Assembly: GCA_028752905.1 (NCBI GenBank)
Contig: JAQNBH010000003.1
Location: 28,584,502 to 28,648,501, forward strand
Source: Cladorhizidae sp. MBARI D1340-BT2
Lineage: Eukaryota > Porifera > Demospongiae > Poecilosclerida > Cladorhizidae
Reading direction: 5' to 3'
DNA length: 64,000 nucleotides
Positions 38,727 to 53,260 of this stretch are shown here, in pieces. A program made the translations under genes and the position numbers. Under the pieces are notes generated by a model. That model made no database searches and had not been told where the DNA came from. It saw only the letters and a program-made list of their open reading frames with translations. How positions within the stretch are numbered: position 1 is the first letter of the stretch; each line of letters starts with the position of its first letter.

Positions 38727-39635
38727 TGCTAAACATGTTTAGCTTCGTAGATTATCCACACTTCACTGAATAGACTTGATGTATAGCTATTAAGATAGGA
38801 CTCTCTAAGTGCTCTCTCTTGATACCAAACATCCATATATTCTGCACACTTCACTGTAGTGGACTTGCAAGATAGGTATCTCTCAGTGTTCTCTATCTTG
38901 AGCTAAACATGTTAGCTTCATAGATTCTCCACACTTCACTGAATAGACTTGATATATAGCTCTAAAGGTAGGCCTCTCTCTGTTCTCTCTCTTGATACCA
39001 AACATCCGTATATTCTGCATACATAGAATCACAAGATAGGTTTCTCTATGTGTTCTCTATCTTGATGCTAAACAGGTTAGCTTCATAGATTCTCCACACT
39101 TCACTGTATAAACTTGATATATAGCTATTAAGATAGGTCTCTCCCTGTGCTCTCTGTTGATATCAAACATCCATAATATTCTGCACACTTCACTGTAATG
39201 GACTTGATATGATTCGAATGATAGGTTTCATTATGTGTTCTCTATCTTGATATTTGCCCTAATTTGGTCTATATGTTTCTCATTTCCCCCCCAAAAATAT
39301 TGCTTTTTTGCCGTAAAGCTCATAACTTTTCTACACTTTACCGAAAAAAGAAATTTTTTATATCACCGGATAGCTCTTCTAATTATCTGTCTTTTGTACG
39401 TGCCAAAATTTTGGTTACTCTAAGTATTAGCAAGTTATGGTGATTTGAAGTGGTAAGGTTTGCGATCTTTCCTGGCGTTTTCCAGTTGCCAAAGCGGTGG
39501 CCTGCCAGTGAAAAACCACTACATTTATTGATAATCTGTTGACATGTTGCAGATAAGGGCCTTCTCTATCAGTTGACAAAATCTGGGACTTTGGTCTTGT
39601 TAATTAGGGCAGTTATGAATTGTACTCTTACTTGA
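38727..39635 (+). repeat. Monomer 43, type A (909 bp)
   Basis: T3C7, 573A, 617G, T6, 649T (GCTCTTCT), 688G+689T. Stop-free frame at 39235-39423, judged non-coding. Confidence 0.94.
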
Positions 39636-40543
39636 TGCTAAACATGTTTAGCTTCGTAGATTATCCACACTTCACTGAATAGACTTGATGTATAGCTATT
39701 AAGATAGGACTCTCTAAGTGCTCTCTCTTGATACCAAACATCCATATATTCTGCACACTTCACTGTAGTGGACTTGCAAGATAGGTATCTCTCAGTGTTC
39801 TCTATCTTGAGCTAAACATGTTAGCTTCATAGATTCTCCACACTTCACTGAATAGACTTGATATATAGCTCTAAAGGTAGGCCTCTCTCTGTTCTCTCTC
39901 TTGATACCAAACATCCGTATATTCTGCATACATAGAATCACAAGATAGGTTTCTCTATGTGTTCTCTATCTTGATGCTAAACAGGTTAGCTTCATAGATT
40001 CTCCACACTTCACTGTATAAACTTGATATATAGCTATTAAGATAGGTCTCTCCCTGTGCTCTCTGTTGATATCAAACATCCATAATATTCTGCACACTTC
40101 ACTGTAATGGACTTGATATGATTCGAATGATAGGTTTCATTATGTGTTCTCTATCTTGATATTTGCCCTAATTTGGTCTATATGTTTCTCATTTTCCCCC
40201 CAAAAATCTTGCTTTTTTGCCGTAAAGCTCATAACTTTGCTACACTTTACCCAAAAAAGAAATTTTTATATCACCGGATAGCCCTTCTAATTATCTGTCT
40301 TTTGTACGTGCCAAAATTTTGAGTACTCTAAGTATTAGCAAGTTATGGTGATTTGAAGTGGTAAGGTTTGCGATCTTTCCTGGCGTTTTCCAGTTGCCAA
40401 AGCGGTGGCCTGCCAGTGAAAAACCACTACATTTATTGATAATCTGTTGACATGTTGCAGATAAGGGCCTTCTCTATCAGTTGACAAAATCTGGGACTTT
40501 GGTCTTGTTAATTAGGGCAGTTATGAATTGTACTCTTACTTGA
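39636..40543 (+). repeat. Monomer 44, type B (908 bp)
   Basis: 604G, T5, 689G. Confidence 0.93.
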
Positions 40544-41452
40544 TGCTAAACATGTTTAGCTTCGTAGATTATCCACACTTCACTGAATAGACTTGATGTA
40601 TAGCTATTAAGATAGGACTCTCTAAGTGCTCTCTCTTGATACCAAACATCCATATATTCTGCACACTTCACTGTAGTGGACTTGCAAGATAGGTATCTCT
40701 CAGTGTTCTCTATCTTGAGCTAAACATGTTAGCTTCATAGATTCTCCACACTTCACTGAATAGACTTGATATATAGCTCTAAAGGTAGGCCTCTCTCTGT
40801 TCTCTCTCTTGATACCAAACATCCGTATATTCTGCATACATAGAATCACAAGATAGGTTTCTCTATGTGTTCTCTATCTTGATGCTAAACAGGTTAGCTT
40901 CATAGATTCTCCACACTTCACTGTATAAACTTGATATATAGCTATTAAGATAGGTCTCTCCCTGTGCTCTCTGTTGATATCAAACATCCATAATATTCTG
41001 CACACTTCACTGTAATGGACTTGATATGATTCGAATGATAGGTTTCATTATGTGTTCTCTATCTTGATATTTGCCCTAATTTGGTCTATATGTTTCTCAT
41101 TTCCCCCCCAAAAATATTGCTTTTTTGCCGTAAAGCTCATAACTTTTCTACACTTTACCGAAAAAAGAAATTTTTTATATCACCGGATAGCTCTTCTAAT
41201 TATCTGTCTTTTGTACGTGCCAAAATTTTGGTTACTCTAAGTATTAGCAAGTTATGGTGATTTGAAGTGGTAAGGTTTGCGATCTTTCCTGGCGTTTTCC
41301 AGTTGCCAAAGCGGTGGCCTGCCAGTGAAAAACCACTACATTTATTGATAATCTGTTGACATGTTGCAGATAAGGGCCTTCTCTATCAGTTGACAAAATC
41401 TGGGACTTTGGTCTTGTTAATTAGGGCAGTTATGAATTGTACTCTTACTTGA
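40544..41452 (+). repeat. Monomer 45, type A (909 bp)
   Basis: T3C7, 573A, 617G, 649T, 688G+689T. Stop-free frame at 41052-41240, judged non-coding. Confidence 0.94.
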
Positions 41453-42360
41453 TGCTAAACATGTTTAGCTTCGTAGATTATCCACACTTCACTGAATAGA
41501 CTTGATGTATAGCTATTAAGATAGGACTCTCTAAGTGCTCTCTCTTGATACCAAACATCCATATATTCTGCACACTTCACTGTAGTGGACTTGCAAGATA
41601 GGTATCTCTCAGTGTTCTCTATCTTGAGCTAAACATGTTAGCTTCATAGATTCTCCACACTTCACTGAATAGACTTGATATATAGCTCTAAAGGTAGGCC
41701 TCTCTCTGTTCTCTCTCTTGATACCAAACATCCGTATATTCTGCATACATAGAATCACAAGATAGGTTTCTCTATGTGTTCTCTATCTTGATGCTAAACA
41801 GGTTAGCTTCATAGATTCTCCACACTTCACTGTATAATCTTGATATATAGCTATTAAGATAGGTCTCTCCCTGTGCTCTCTGTTGATATCAAACATCCAT
41901 AATATTCTGCACACTTCACTGTAATGGACTTGATATGATTCGAATGATAGGTTTCATTATGTGTTCTCTATCTTGATATTTGCCCTAATTTGGTCTATAT
42001 GTTTCTCATTTTCCCCCCAAAAATCTTGCTTTTTTGCCGTAAAGCTCATAACTTTTCTACACTTTACCCAAAAAAGAAATTTTTATATCACCGGAGAGCC
42101 CTTCTAATTATCTGTCTTTTGTACGTGCCAAAATTTTGATTACTCTAAGTATTAGCAAGTTATGGTGATTTGAAGTGGTAAGGTTTGCGATCTTTCCTGG
42201 CGTTTTCCAGTTGCCAAAGCGGTGGCCTGCCAGTGAAAAACCACTACATTTATTGATAATCTGTTGACATGTTGCAGATAAGGGCCTTCTCTATCAGTTG
42301 ACAAAATCTGGGACTTTGGTCTTGTTAATTAGGGCAGTTATGAATTGTACTCTTACTTGA
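41453..42360 (+). repeat. Monomer 46, type C (908 bp)
   Basis: Private 386T in A3 (TATAATCTTG); T5, 645G, 689T. The single unit separating two B-A-B-A blocks. Confidence 0.93.
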
Positions 42361-43268
42361 TGCTAAACATGTTTAGCTTCGTAGATTATCCACACTTCAC
42401 TGAATAGACTTGATGTATAGCTATTAAGATAGGACTCTCTAAGTGCTCTCTCTTGATACCAAACATCCATATATTCTGCACACTTCACTGTAGTGGACTT
42501 GCAAGATAGGTATCTCTCAGTGTTCTCTATCTTGAGCTAAACATGTTAGCTTCATAGATTCTCCACACTTCACTGAATAGACTTGATATATAGCTCTAAA
42601 GGTAGGCCTCTCTCTGTTCTCTCTCTTGATACCAAACATCCGTATATTCTGCATACATAGAATCACAAGATAGGTTTCTCTATGTGTTCTCTATCTTGAT
42701 GCTAAACAGGTTAGCTTCATAGATTCTCCACACTTCACTGTATAAACTTGATATATAGCTATTAAGATAGGTCTCTCCCTGTGCTCTCTGTTGATATCAA
42801 ACATCCATAATATTCTGCACACTTCACTGTAATGGACTTGATATGATTCGAATGATAGGTTTCATTATGTGTTCTCTATCTTGATATTTGCCCTAATTTG
42901 GTCTATATGTTTCTCATTTTCCCCCCAAAAATCTTGCTTTTTTGCCGTAAAGCTCATAACTTTGCTACACTTTACCCAAAAAAGAAATTTTTATATCACC
43001 GGATAGCCCTTCTAATTATCTGTCTTTTGTACGTGCCAAAATTTTGAGTACTCTAAGTATTAGCAAGTTATGGTGATTTGAAGTGGTAAGGTTTGCGATC
43101 TTTCCTGGCGTTTTCCAGTTGCCAAAGCGGTGGCCTGCCAGTGAAAAACCACTACATTTATTGATAATCTGTTGACATGTTGCAGATAAGGGCCTTCTCT
43201 ATCAGTTGACAAAATCTGGGACTTTGGTCTTGTTAATTAGGGCAGTTATGAATTGTACTCTTACTTGA
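42361..43268 (+). repeat. Monomer 47, type B (908 bp)
   Basis: 604G, T5, 689G. Confidence 0.93.
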
Positions 43269-44177
43269 TGCTAAACATGTTTAGCTTCGTAGATTATCCA
43301 CACTTCACTGAATAGACTTGATGTATAGCTATTAAGATAGGACTCTCTAAGTGCTCTCTCTTGATACCAAACATCCATATATTCTGCACACTTCACTGTA
43401 GTGGACTTGCAAGATAGGTATCTCTCAGTGTTCTCTATCTTGAGCTAAACATGTTAGCTTCATAGATTCTCCACACTTCACTGAATAGACTTGATATATA
43501 GCTCTAAAGGTAGGCCTCTCTCTGTTCTCTCTCTTGATACCAAACATCCGTATATTCTGCATACATAGAATCACAAGATAGGTTTCTCTATGTGTTCTCT
43601 ATCTTGATGCTAAACAGGTTAGCTTCATAGATTCTCCACACTTCACTGTATAAACTTGATATATAGCTATTAAGATAGGTCTCTCCCTGTGCTCTCTGTT
43701 GATATCAAACATCCATAATATTCTGCACACTTCACTGTAATGGACTTGATATGATTCGAATGATAGGTTTCATTATGTGTTCTCTATCTTGATATTTGCC
43801 CTAATTTGGTCTATATGTTTCTCATTTCCCCCCCAAAAATATTGCTTTTTTGCCGTAAAGCTCATAACTTTTCTACACTTTACCGAAAAAAGAAATTTTT
43901 TATATCACCGGATAGCTCTTCTAATTATCTGTCTTTTGTACGTGCCAAAATTTTGGTTACTCTAAGTATTAGCAAGTTATGGTGATTTGAAGTGGTAAGG
44001 TTTGCGATCTTTCCTGGCGTTTTCCAGTTGCCAAAGCGGTGGCCTGCCAGTGAAAAACCACTACATTTATTGATAATCTGTTGACATGTTGCAGATAAGG
44101 GCCTTCTCTATCAGTTGACAAAATCTGGGACTTTGGTCTTGTTAATTAGGGCAGTTATGAATTGTACTCTTACTTGA
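43269..44177 (+). repeat. Monomer 48, type A (909 bp)
   Basis: T3C7, 573A, 617G, 649T, 688G+689T. Stop-free frame at 43777-43965, judged non-coding. Confidence 0.94.
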
Positions 44178-45085
44178 TGCTAAACATGTTTAGCTTCGTA
44201 GATTATCCACACTTCACTGAATAGACTTGATGTATAGCTATTAAGATAGGACTCTCTAAGTGCTCTCTCTTGATACCAAACATCCATATATTCTGCACAC
44301 TTCACTGTAGTGGACTTGCAAGATAGGTATCTCTCAGTGTTCTCTATCTTGAGCTAAACATGTTAGCTTCATAGATTCTCCACACTTCACTGAATAGACT
44401 TGATATATAGCTCTAAAGGTAGGCCTCTCTCTGTTCTCTCTCTTGATACCAAACATCCGTATATTCTGCATACATAGAATCACAAGATAGGTTTCTCTAT
44501 GTGTTCTCTATCTTGATGCTAAACAGGTTAGCTTCATAGATTCTCCACACTTCACTGTATAAACTTGATATATAGCTATTAAGATAGGTCTCTCCCTGTG
44601 CTCTCTGTTGATATCAAACATCCATAATATTCTGCACACTTCACTGTAATGGACTTGATATGATTCGAATGATAGGTTTCATTATGTGTTCTCTATCTTG
44701 ATATTTGCCCTAATTTGGTCTATATGTTTCTCATTTTCCCCCCAAAAATCTTGCTTTTTTGCCGTAAAGCTCATAACTTTGCTACACTTTACCCAAAAAA
44801 GAAATTTTTATATCACCGGATAGCCCTTCTAATTATCTGTCTTTTGTACGTGCCAAAATTTTGAGTACTCTAAGTATTAGCAAGTTATGGTGATTTGAAG
44901 TGGTAAGGTTTGCGATCTTTCCTGGCGTTTTCCAGTTGCCAAAGCGGTGGCCTGCCAGTGAAAAACCACTACATTTATTGATAATCTGTTGACATGTTGC
45001 AGATAAGGGCCTTCTCTATCAGTTGACAAAATCTGGGACTTTGGTCTTGTTAATTAGGGCAGTTATGAATTGTACTCTTACTTGA
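44178..45085 (+). repeat. Monomer 49, type B (908 bp)
   Basis: 604G, T5, 689G. Confidence 0.93.
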
Positions 45086-45994
45086 TGCTAAACATGTTTA
45101 GCTTCGTAGATTATCCACACTTCACTGAATAGACTTGATGTATAGCTATTAAGATAGGACTCTCTAAGTGCTCTCTCTTGATACCAAACATCCATATATT
45201 CTGCACACTTCACTGTAGTGGACTTGCAAGATAGGTATCTCTCAGTGTTCTCTATCTTGAGCTAAACATGTTAGCTTCATAGATTCTCCACACTTCACTG
45301 AATAGACTTGATATATAGCTCTAAAGGTAGGCCTCTCTCTGTTCTCTCTCTTGATACCAAACATCCGTATATTCTGCATACATAGAATCACAAGATAGGT
45401 TTCTCTATGTGTTCTCTATCTTGATGCTAAACAGGTTAGCTTCATAGATTCTCCACACTTCACTGTATAAACTTGATATATAGCTATTAAGATAGGTCTC
45501 TCCCTGTGCTCTCTGTTGATATCAAACATCCATAATATTCTGCACACTTCACTGTAATGGACTTGATATGATTCGAATGATAGGTTTCATTATGTGTTCT
45601 CTATCTTGATATTTGCCCTAATTTGGTCTATATGTTTCTCATTTCCCCCCCAAAAATATTGCTTTTTTGCCGTAAAGCTCATAACTTTTCTACACTTTAC
45701 CGAAAAAAGAAATTTTTTATATCACCGGATAGCTCTTCTAATTATCTGTCTTTTGTACGTGCCAAAATTTTGGTTACTCTAAGTATTAGCAAGTTATGGT
45801 GATTTGAAGTGGTAAGGTTTGCGATCTTTCCTGGCGTTTTCCAGTTGCCAAAGCGGTGGCCTGCCAGTGAAAAACCACTACATTTATTGATAATCTGTTG
45901 ACATGTTGCAGATAAGGGCCTTCTCTATCAGTTGACAAAATCTGGGACTTTGGTCTTGTTAATTAGGGCAGTTATGAATTGTACTCTTACTTGA
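45086..45994 (+). repeat. Monomer 50, type A (909 bp)
   Basis: T3C7, 573A, 617G, 649T, 688G+689T. Stop-free frame at 45594-45782, judged non-coding. Confidence 0.94.
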
Positions 45995-46903
45995 TGCTAA
46001 ACATGTTTAGCTTCGTAGATTATCCACACTTCACTGAATAGACTTGATGTATAGCTATTAAGATAGGACTCTCTAAGTGCTCTCTCTTGATACCAAACAT
46101 CCATATATTCTGCACACTTCACTGTAGTGGACTTGCAAGATAGGTATCTCTCAGTGTTCTCTATCTTGAGCTAAACATGTTAGCTTCATAGATTCTCCAC
46201 ACTTCACTGAATAGACTTGATATATAGCTCTAAAGGTAGGCCTCTCTCTGTTCTCTCTCTTGATACCAAACATCCGTATATTCTGCATACATAGAATCAC
46301 AAGATAGGTTTCTCTATGTGTTCTCTATCTTGATGCTAAACAGGTTAGCTTCATAGATTCTCCACACTTCACTGTATAAACTTGATATATAGCTATTAAG
46401 ATAGGTCTCTCCCTGTGCTCTCTGTTGATATCAAACATCCATAATATTCTGCACACTTCACTGTAATGGACTTGATATGATTCGAATGATAGGTTTCATT
46501 ATGTGTTCTCTATCTTGATATTTGCCCTAATTTGGTCTATATGTTTCTCATTTCCCCCCCAAAAATATTGCTTTTTTGCCGTAAAGCTCATAACTTTTCT
46601 ACACTTTACCGAAAAAAGAATTTTTTTATATCACCGGATAGCCCTTCTAATTATCTGTCTTTTGTACGTGCCAAAATTTTGATTACTCTAAGTATTAGCA
46701 AGTTATGGTGATTTGAAGTGGTAAGGTTTGCGATCTTTCCTGGCGTTTTCCAGTTGCCAAAGCGGTGGCCTGCCAGTGAAAAACCACTACATTTATTGAT
46801 AATCTGTTGACATGTTGCAGATAAGGGCCTTCTCTATCAGTTGACAAAATCTGGGACTTTGGTCTTGTTAATTAGGGCAGTTATGAATTGTACTCTTACT
46901 TGA
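45995..46903 (+). repeat. Monomer 51, A-like (909 bp)
   Basis: T3C7, 573A, 617G, 627T (GAATTTTTTT), 689T with 688A and 649C. Related to type A but without its 649/688 changes. Confidence 0.93.
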
Positions 46904-47811
46904 TGCTAAACATGTTTAGCTTCGTAGATTATCCACACTTCACTGAATAGACTTGATGTATAGCTATTAAGATAGGACTCTCTAAGTGCTCTCTCTTGAT
47001 ACCAAACATCCATATATTCTGCACACTTCACTGTAGTGGACTTGCAAGATAGGTATCTCTCAGTGTTCTCTATCTTGAGCTAAACATGTTAGCTTCATAG
47101 ATTCTCCACACTTCACTGAATAGACTTGATATATAGCTCTAAAGGTAGGCCTCTCTCTGTTCTCTCTCTTGATACCAAACATCCGTATATTCTGCATACA
47201 TAGAATCACAAGATAGGTTTCTCTATGTGTTCTCTATCTTGATGCTAAACAGGTTAGCTTCATAGATTCTCCACACTTCACTGTATAAACTTGATATATA
47301 GCTATTAAGATAGGTCTCTCCCTGTGCTCTCTGTTGATATCAAACATCCATAATATTCTGCACACTTCACTGTAATGGACTTGATATGATTCGAATGATA
47401 GGTTTCATTATGTGTTCTCTATCTTGATATTTGCCCTAATTTGGTCTATATGTTTCTCATTTTTCCCCCAAAAATCTTGCTTTTTTGCCGTAAAGCTCAT
47501 AACTTTTCTACACTTTACCCAAAAAAGAAATTTTTATATCACCGGATAGCCCTTCTAATTATCTGTCTTTTGTACGTGCCAAAATTTTGAGTACTCTAAG
47601 TATTAGCAAGTTATGGTGATTTGAAGTGGTAAGGTTTGCGATCTTTCCTGGCGTTTTCCAGTTGCCAAAGCGGTGGCCTGCCAGTGAAAAACCACTACAT
47701 TTATTGATAATCTGTTGACATGTTGCAGATAAGGGCCTTCTCTATCAGTTGACAAAATCTGGGACTTTGGTCTTGTTAATTAGGGCAGTTATGAATTGTA
47801 CTCTTACTTGA
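46904..47811 (+). repeat. Monomer 52, type D (908 bp)
   Basis: T5C5, T5, 689G. First unit of the D/E domain. Confidence 0.93.
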
Positions 47812-48719
47812 TGCTAAACATGTTTAGCTTCGTAGATTATCCACACTTCACTGAATAGACTTGATGTATAGCTATTAAGATAGGACTCTCTAAGTGCTCT
47901 CTCTTGATACCAAACATCCATATATTCTGCACACTTCACTGTAGTGGACTTGCAAGATAGGTATCTCTCAGTGTTCTCTATCTTGAGCTAAACATGTTAG
48001 CTTCATAGATTCTCCACACTTCACTGAATAGACTTGATATATAGCTCTAAAGGTAGGCCTCTCTCTGTTCTCTCTCTTGATACCAAACATCCGTATATTC
48101 TGCATACATAGAATCACAAGATAGGTTTCTCTATGTGTTCTCTATCTTGATGCTAAACAGGTTAGCTTCATAGATTCTCCACACTTCACTGTATAAACTT
48201 GATATATAGCTATTAAGATAGGTCTCTCCCTGTGCTCTCTGTTGATATCAAACATCCATAATATTCTGCACACTTCACTGTAATGGACTTGATATGATTC
48301 GAATGATAGGTTTCATTATGTGTTCTCTATCTTGATATTTGCCCTAATTTGGTCTATATGTTTCTCATTTTCCCCCCAAAAATCTTGCTTTTTTGCCGTA
48401 AAGCTCATAACTTTTCTACACTTTACCCAAAAAAGAAATTTTTATATCACCGGAGAGCCCTTCTAATTATCTGTCTTTTGTACGTGCCAAAATTTTGAGT
48501 ACTCTAAGTATTAGCAAGTTATGGTGATTTGAAGTGGTAAGGTTTGCGATCTTTCCTGGCGTTTTCCAGTTGCCAAAGCGGTGGCCTGCCAGTGAAAAAC
48601 CACTACATTTATTGATAATCTGTTGACATGTTGCAGATAAGGGCCTTCTCTATCAGTTGACAAAATCTGGGACTTTGGTCTTGTTAATTAGGGCAGTTAT
48701 GAATTGTACTCTTACTTGA
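47812..48719 (+). repeat. Monomer 53 (908 bp)
   Basis: T4C6, T5, 645G, 689G. Confidence 0.93.
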
Positions 48720-49627
48720 TGCTAAACATGTTTAGCTTCGTAGATTATCCACACTTCACTGAATAGACTTGATGTATAGCTATTAAGATAGGACTCTCTA
48801 AGTGCTCTCTCTTGATACCAAACATCCATATATTCTGCACACTTCACTGTAGTGGACTTGCAAGATAGGTATCTCTCAGTGTTCTCTATCTTGAGCTAAA
48901 CATGTTAGCTTCATAGATTCTCCACACTTCACTGAATAGACTTGATATATAGCTCTAAAGGTAGGCCTCTCTCTGTTCTCTCTCTTGATACCAAACATCC
49001 GTATATTCTGCATACATAGAATCACAAGATAGGTTTCTCTATGTGTTCTCTATCTTGATGCTAAACAGGTTAGCTTCATAGATTCTCCACACTTCACTGT
49101 ATAAACTTGATATATAGCTATTAAGATAGGTCTCTCCCTGTGCTCTCTGTTGATATCAAACATCCATAATATTCTGCACACTTCACTGTAATGGACTTGA
49201 TATGATTCGAATGATAGGTTTCATTATGTGTTCTCTATCTTGATATTTGCCCTAATTTGGTCTATATGTTTCTCATTTTTCCCCCAAAAATCTTGCTTTT
49301 TTGCCGTAAAGCTCATAACTTTTCTACACTTTACCCAAAAAAGAAATTTTTATATCACCGGATAGCCCTTCTAATTATCTGTCTTTTGTACGTGCCAAAA
49401 TTTTGAGTACTCTAAGTATTAGCAAGTTATGGTGATTTGAAGTGGTAAGGTTTGCGATCTTTCCTGGCGTTTTCCAGTTGCCAAAGCGGTGGCCTGCCAG
49501 TGAAAAACCACTACATTTATTGATAATCTGTTGACATGTTGCAGATAAGGGCCTTCTCTATCAGTTGACAAAATCTGGGACTTTGGTCTTGTTAATTAGG
49601 GCAGTTATGAATTGTACTCTTACTTGA
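48720..49627 (+). repeat. Monomer 54, type D (908 bp)
   Basis: T5C5, T5, 689G. Confidence 0.93.
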
Positions 49628-50535
49628 TGCTAAACATGTTTAGCTTCGTAGATTATCCACACTTCACTGAATAGACTTGATGTATAGCTATTAAGATAGG
49701 ACTCTCTAAGTGCTCTCTCTTGATACCAAACATCCATATATTCTGCACACTTCACTGTAGTGGACTTGCAAGATAGGTATCTCTCAGTGTTCTCTATCTT
49801 GAGCTAAACATGTTAGCTTCATAGATTCTCCACACTTCACTGAATAGACTTGATATATAGCTCTAAAGGTAGGCCTCTCTCTGTTCTCTCTCTTGATACC
49901 AAACATCCGTATATTCTGCATACATAGAATCACAAGATAGGTTTCTCTATGTGTTCTCTATCTTGATGCTAAACAGGTTAGCTTCATAGATTCTCCACAC
50001 TTCACTGTATAAACTTGATATATAGCTATTAAGATAGGTCTCTCCCTGTGCTCTCTGTTGATATCAAACATCCATAATATTCTGCACACTTCACTGTAAT
50101 GGACTTGATATGATTCGAATGATAGGTTTCATTATGTGTTCTCTATCTTGATATTTGCCCTAATTTGGTCTATATGTTTCTCATTTTTCCCCCAAAAATC
50201 TTGCTTTTTTGCCGTAAAGCTCATAACTTTTCTACACTTTACCCAAAAAAGAAATTTTTATATCACCGGAGAGCCCTTCTAATTATCTGTCTTTTGTACG
50301 TGCCAAAATTTTGAGTACTCTAAGTATTAGCAAGTTATGGTGATTTGAAGTGGTAAGGTTTGCGATCTTTCCTGGCGTTTTCCAGTTGCCAAAGCGGTGG
50401 CCTGCCAGTGAAAAACCACTACATTTATTGATAATCTGTTGACATGTTGCAGATAAGGGCCTTCTCTATCAGTTGACAAAATCTGGGACTTTGGTCTTGT
50501 TAATTAGGGCAGTTATGAATTGTACTCTTACTTGA
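49628..50535 (+). repeat. Monomer 55, D-like (908 bp)
   Basis: T5C5, T5, 645G, 689G: type D carrying the 645G otherwise seen in E. Confidence 0.93.
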
Positions 50536-51443
50536 TGCTAAACATGTTTAGCTTCGTAGATTATCCACACTTCACTGAATAGACTTGATGTATAGCTATT
50601 AAGATAGGACTCTCTAAGTGCTCTCTCTTGATACCAAACATCCATATATTCTGCACACTTCACTGTAGTGGACTTGCAAGATAGGTATCTCTCAGTGTTC
50701 TCTATCTTGAGCTAAACATGTTAGCTTCATAGATTCTCCACACTTCACTGAATAGACTTGATATATAGCTCTAAAGGTAGGCCTCTCTCTGTTCTCTCTC
50801 TTGATACCAAACATCCGTATATTCTGCATACATAGAATCACAAGATAGGTTTCTCTATGTGTTCTCTATCTTGATGCTAAACAGGTTAGCTTCATAGATT
50901 CTCCACACTTCACTGTATAAACTTGATATATAGCTATTAAGATAGGTCTCTCCCTGTGCTCTCTGTTGATATCAAACATCCATAATATTCTGCACACTTC
51001 ACTGTAATGGACTTGATATGATTCGAATGATAGGTTTCATTATGTGTTCTCTATCTTGATATTTGCCCTAATTTGGTCTATATGTTTCTCATTTTTCCCC
51101 CAAAAATCTTGCTTTTTTGCCGTAAAGCTCATAACTTTTCTACACTTTACCCAAAAAAGAAATTTTTATATCACCGGATAGCCCTTCTAATTATCTGTCT
51201 TTTGTACGTGCCAAAATTTTGAGTACTCTAAGTATTAGCAAGTTATGGTGATTTGAAGTGGTAAGGTTTGCGATCTTTCCTGGCGTTTTCCAGTTGCCAA
51301 AGCGGTGGCCTGCCAGTGAAAAACCACTACATTTATTGATAATCTGTTGACATGTTGCAGATAAGGGCCTTCTCTATCAGTTGACAAAATCTGGGACTTT
51401 GGTCTTGTTAATTAGGGCAGTTATGAATTGTACTCTTACTTGA
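50536..51443 (+). repeat. Monomer 56, type D (908 bp)
   Basis: T5C5, T5, 689G. Confidence 0.93.
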
Positions 51444-52352
51444 TGCTAAACATGTTTAGCTTCGTAGATTATCCACACTTCACTGAATAGACTTGATGTA
51501 TAGCTATTAAGATAGGACTCTCTAAGTGCTCTCTCTTGATACCAAACATCCATATATTCTGCACACTTCACTGTAGTGGACTTGCAAGATAGGTATCTCT
51601 CAGTGTTCTCTATCTTGAGCTAAACATGTTAGCTTCATAGATTCTCCACACTTCACTGAATAGACTTGATATATAGCTCTAAAGGTAGGCCTCTCTCTGT
51701 TCTCTCTCTTGATACCAAACATCCGTATATTCTGCATACATAGAATCACAAGATAGGTTTCTCTATGTGTTCTCTATCTTGATGCTAAACAGGTTAGCTT
51801 CATAGATTCTCCACACTTCACTGTATAAACTTGATATATAGCTATTAAGATAGGTCTCTCCCTGTGCTCTCTGTTGATATCAAACATCCATAATATTCTG
51901 CACACTTCACTGTAATGGACTTGATATGATTCGAATGATAGGTTTCATTATGTGTTCTCTATCTTGATATTTGCCCTAATTTGGTCTATATGTTTCTCAT
52001 TTCCCCCCCAAAAATCTTGCTTTTTTGCCGTAAAGCTCATAACTTTTCTACACTTTACCCAAAAAAGAAATTTTTTATATCACCGGAGAGCCCTTCTAAT
52101 TATCTGTCTTTTGTACGTGCCAAAATTTTGATTACTCTAAGTATTAGCAAGTTATGGTGATTTGAAGTGGTAAGGTTTGCGATCTTTCCTGGCGTTTTCC
52201 AGTTGCCAAAGCGGTGGCCTGCCAGTGAAAAACCACTACATTTATTGATAATCTGTTGACATGTTGCAGATAAGGGCCTTCTCTATCAGTTGACAAAATC
52301 TGGGACTTTGGTCTTGTTAATTAGGGCAGTTATGAATTGTACTCTTACTTGA
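51444..52352 (+). repeat. Monomer 57, type E (909 bp)
   Basis: T3C7, T6, 645G, 689T. Confidence 0.93.
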
Positions 52353-53260
52353 TGCTAAACATGTTTAGCTTCGTAGATTATCCACACTTCACTGAATAGA
52401 CTTGATGTATAGCTATTAAGATAGGACTCTCTAAGTGCTCTCTCTTGATACCAAACATCCATATATTCTGCACACTTCACTGTAGTGGACTTGCAAGATA
52501 GGTATCTCTCAGTGTTCTCTATCTTGAGCTAAACATGTTAGCTTCATAGATTCTCCACACTTCACTGAATAGACTTGATATATAGCTCTAAAGGTAGGCC
52601 TCTCTCTGTTCTCTCTCTTGATACCAAACATCCGTATATTCTGCATACATAGAATCACAAGATAGGTTTCTCTATGTGTTCTCTATCTTGATGCTAAACA
52701 GGTTAGCTTCATAGATTCTCCACACTTCACTGTATAAACTTGATATATAGCTATTAAGATAGGTCTCTCCCTGTGCTCTCTGTTGATATCAAACATCCAT
52801 AATATTCTGCACACTTCACTGTAATGGACTTGATATGATTCGAATGATAGGTTTCATTATGTGTTCTCTATCTTGATATTTGCCCTAATTTGGTCTATAT
52901 GTTTCTCATTTTTCCCCCAAAAATCTTGCTTTTTTGCCGTAAAGCTCATAACTTTTCTACACTTTACCCAAAAAAGAAATTTTTATATCACCGGATAGCC
53001 CTTCTAATTATCTGTCTTTTGTACGTGCCAAAATTTTGAGTACTCTAAGTATTAGCAAGTTATGGTGATTTGAAGTGGTAAGGTTTGCGATCTTTCCTGG
53101 CGTTTTCCAGTTGCCAAAGCGGTGGCCTGCCAGTGAAAAACCACTACATTTATTGATAATCTGTTGACATGTTGCAGATAAGGGCCTTCTCTATCAGTTG
53201 ACAAAATCTGGGACTTTGGTCTTGTTAATTAGGGCAGTTATGAATTGTACTCTTACTTGA
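52353..53260 (+). repeat. Monomer 58, type D (908 bp)
   Basis: T5C5, T5, 689G. Confidence 0.93.

Larger units (their letters stand above)
37819..45994 (+). repeat. Higher-order repeat: B-A-B-A, C, B-A-B-A
   Basis: Units at 37819, 38727, 39636 and 40544 are of types B, A, B, A; a type C unit follows at 41453; then B, A, B, A again at 42361, 43269, 44178 and 45086. The two four-unit blocks match in unit length (908, 909, 908, 909) and at every diagnostic site, offset by 4542 bp. Within each block the B-A dimer (1817 bp) is itself repeated. This implies at least two nested duplication steps. Confidence 0.88.
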
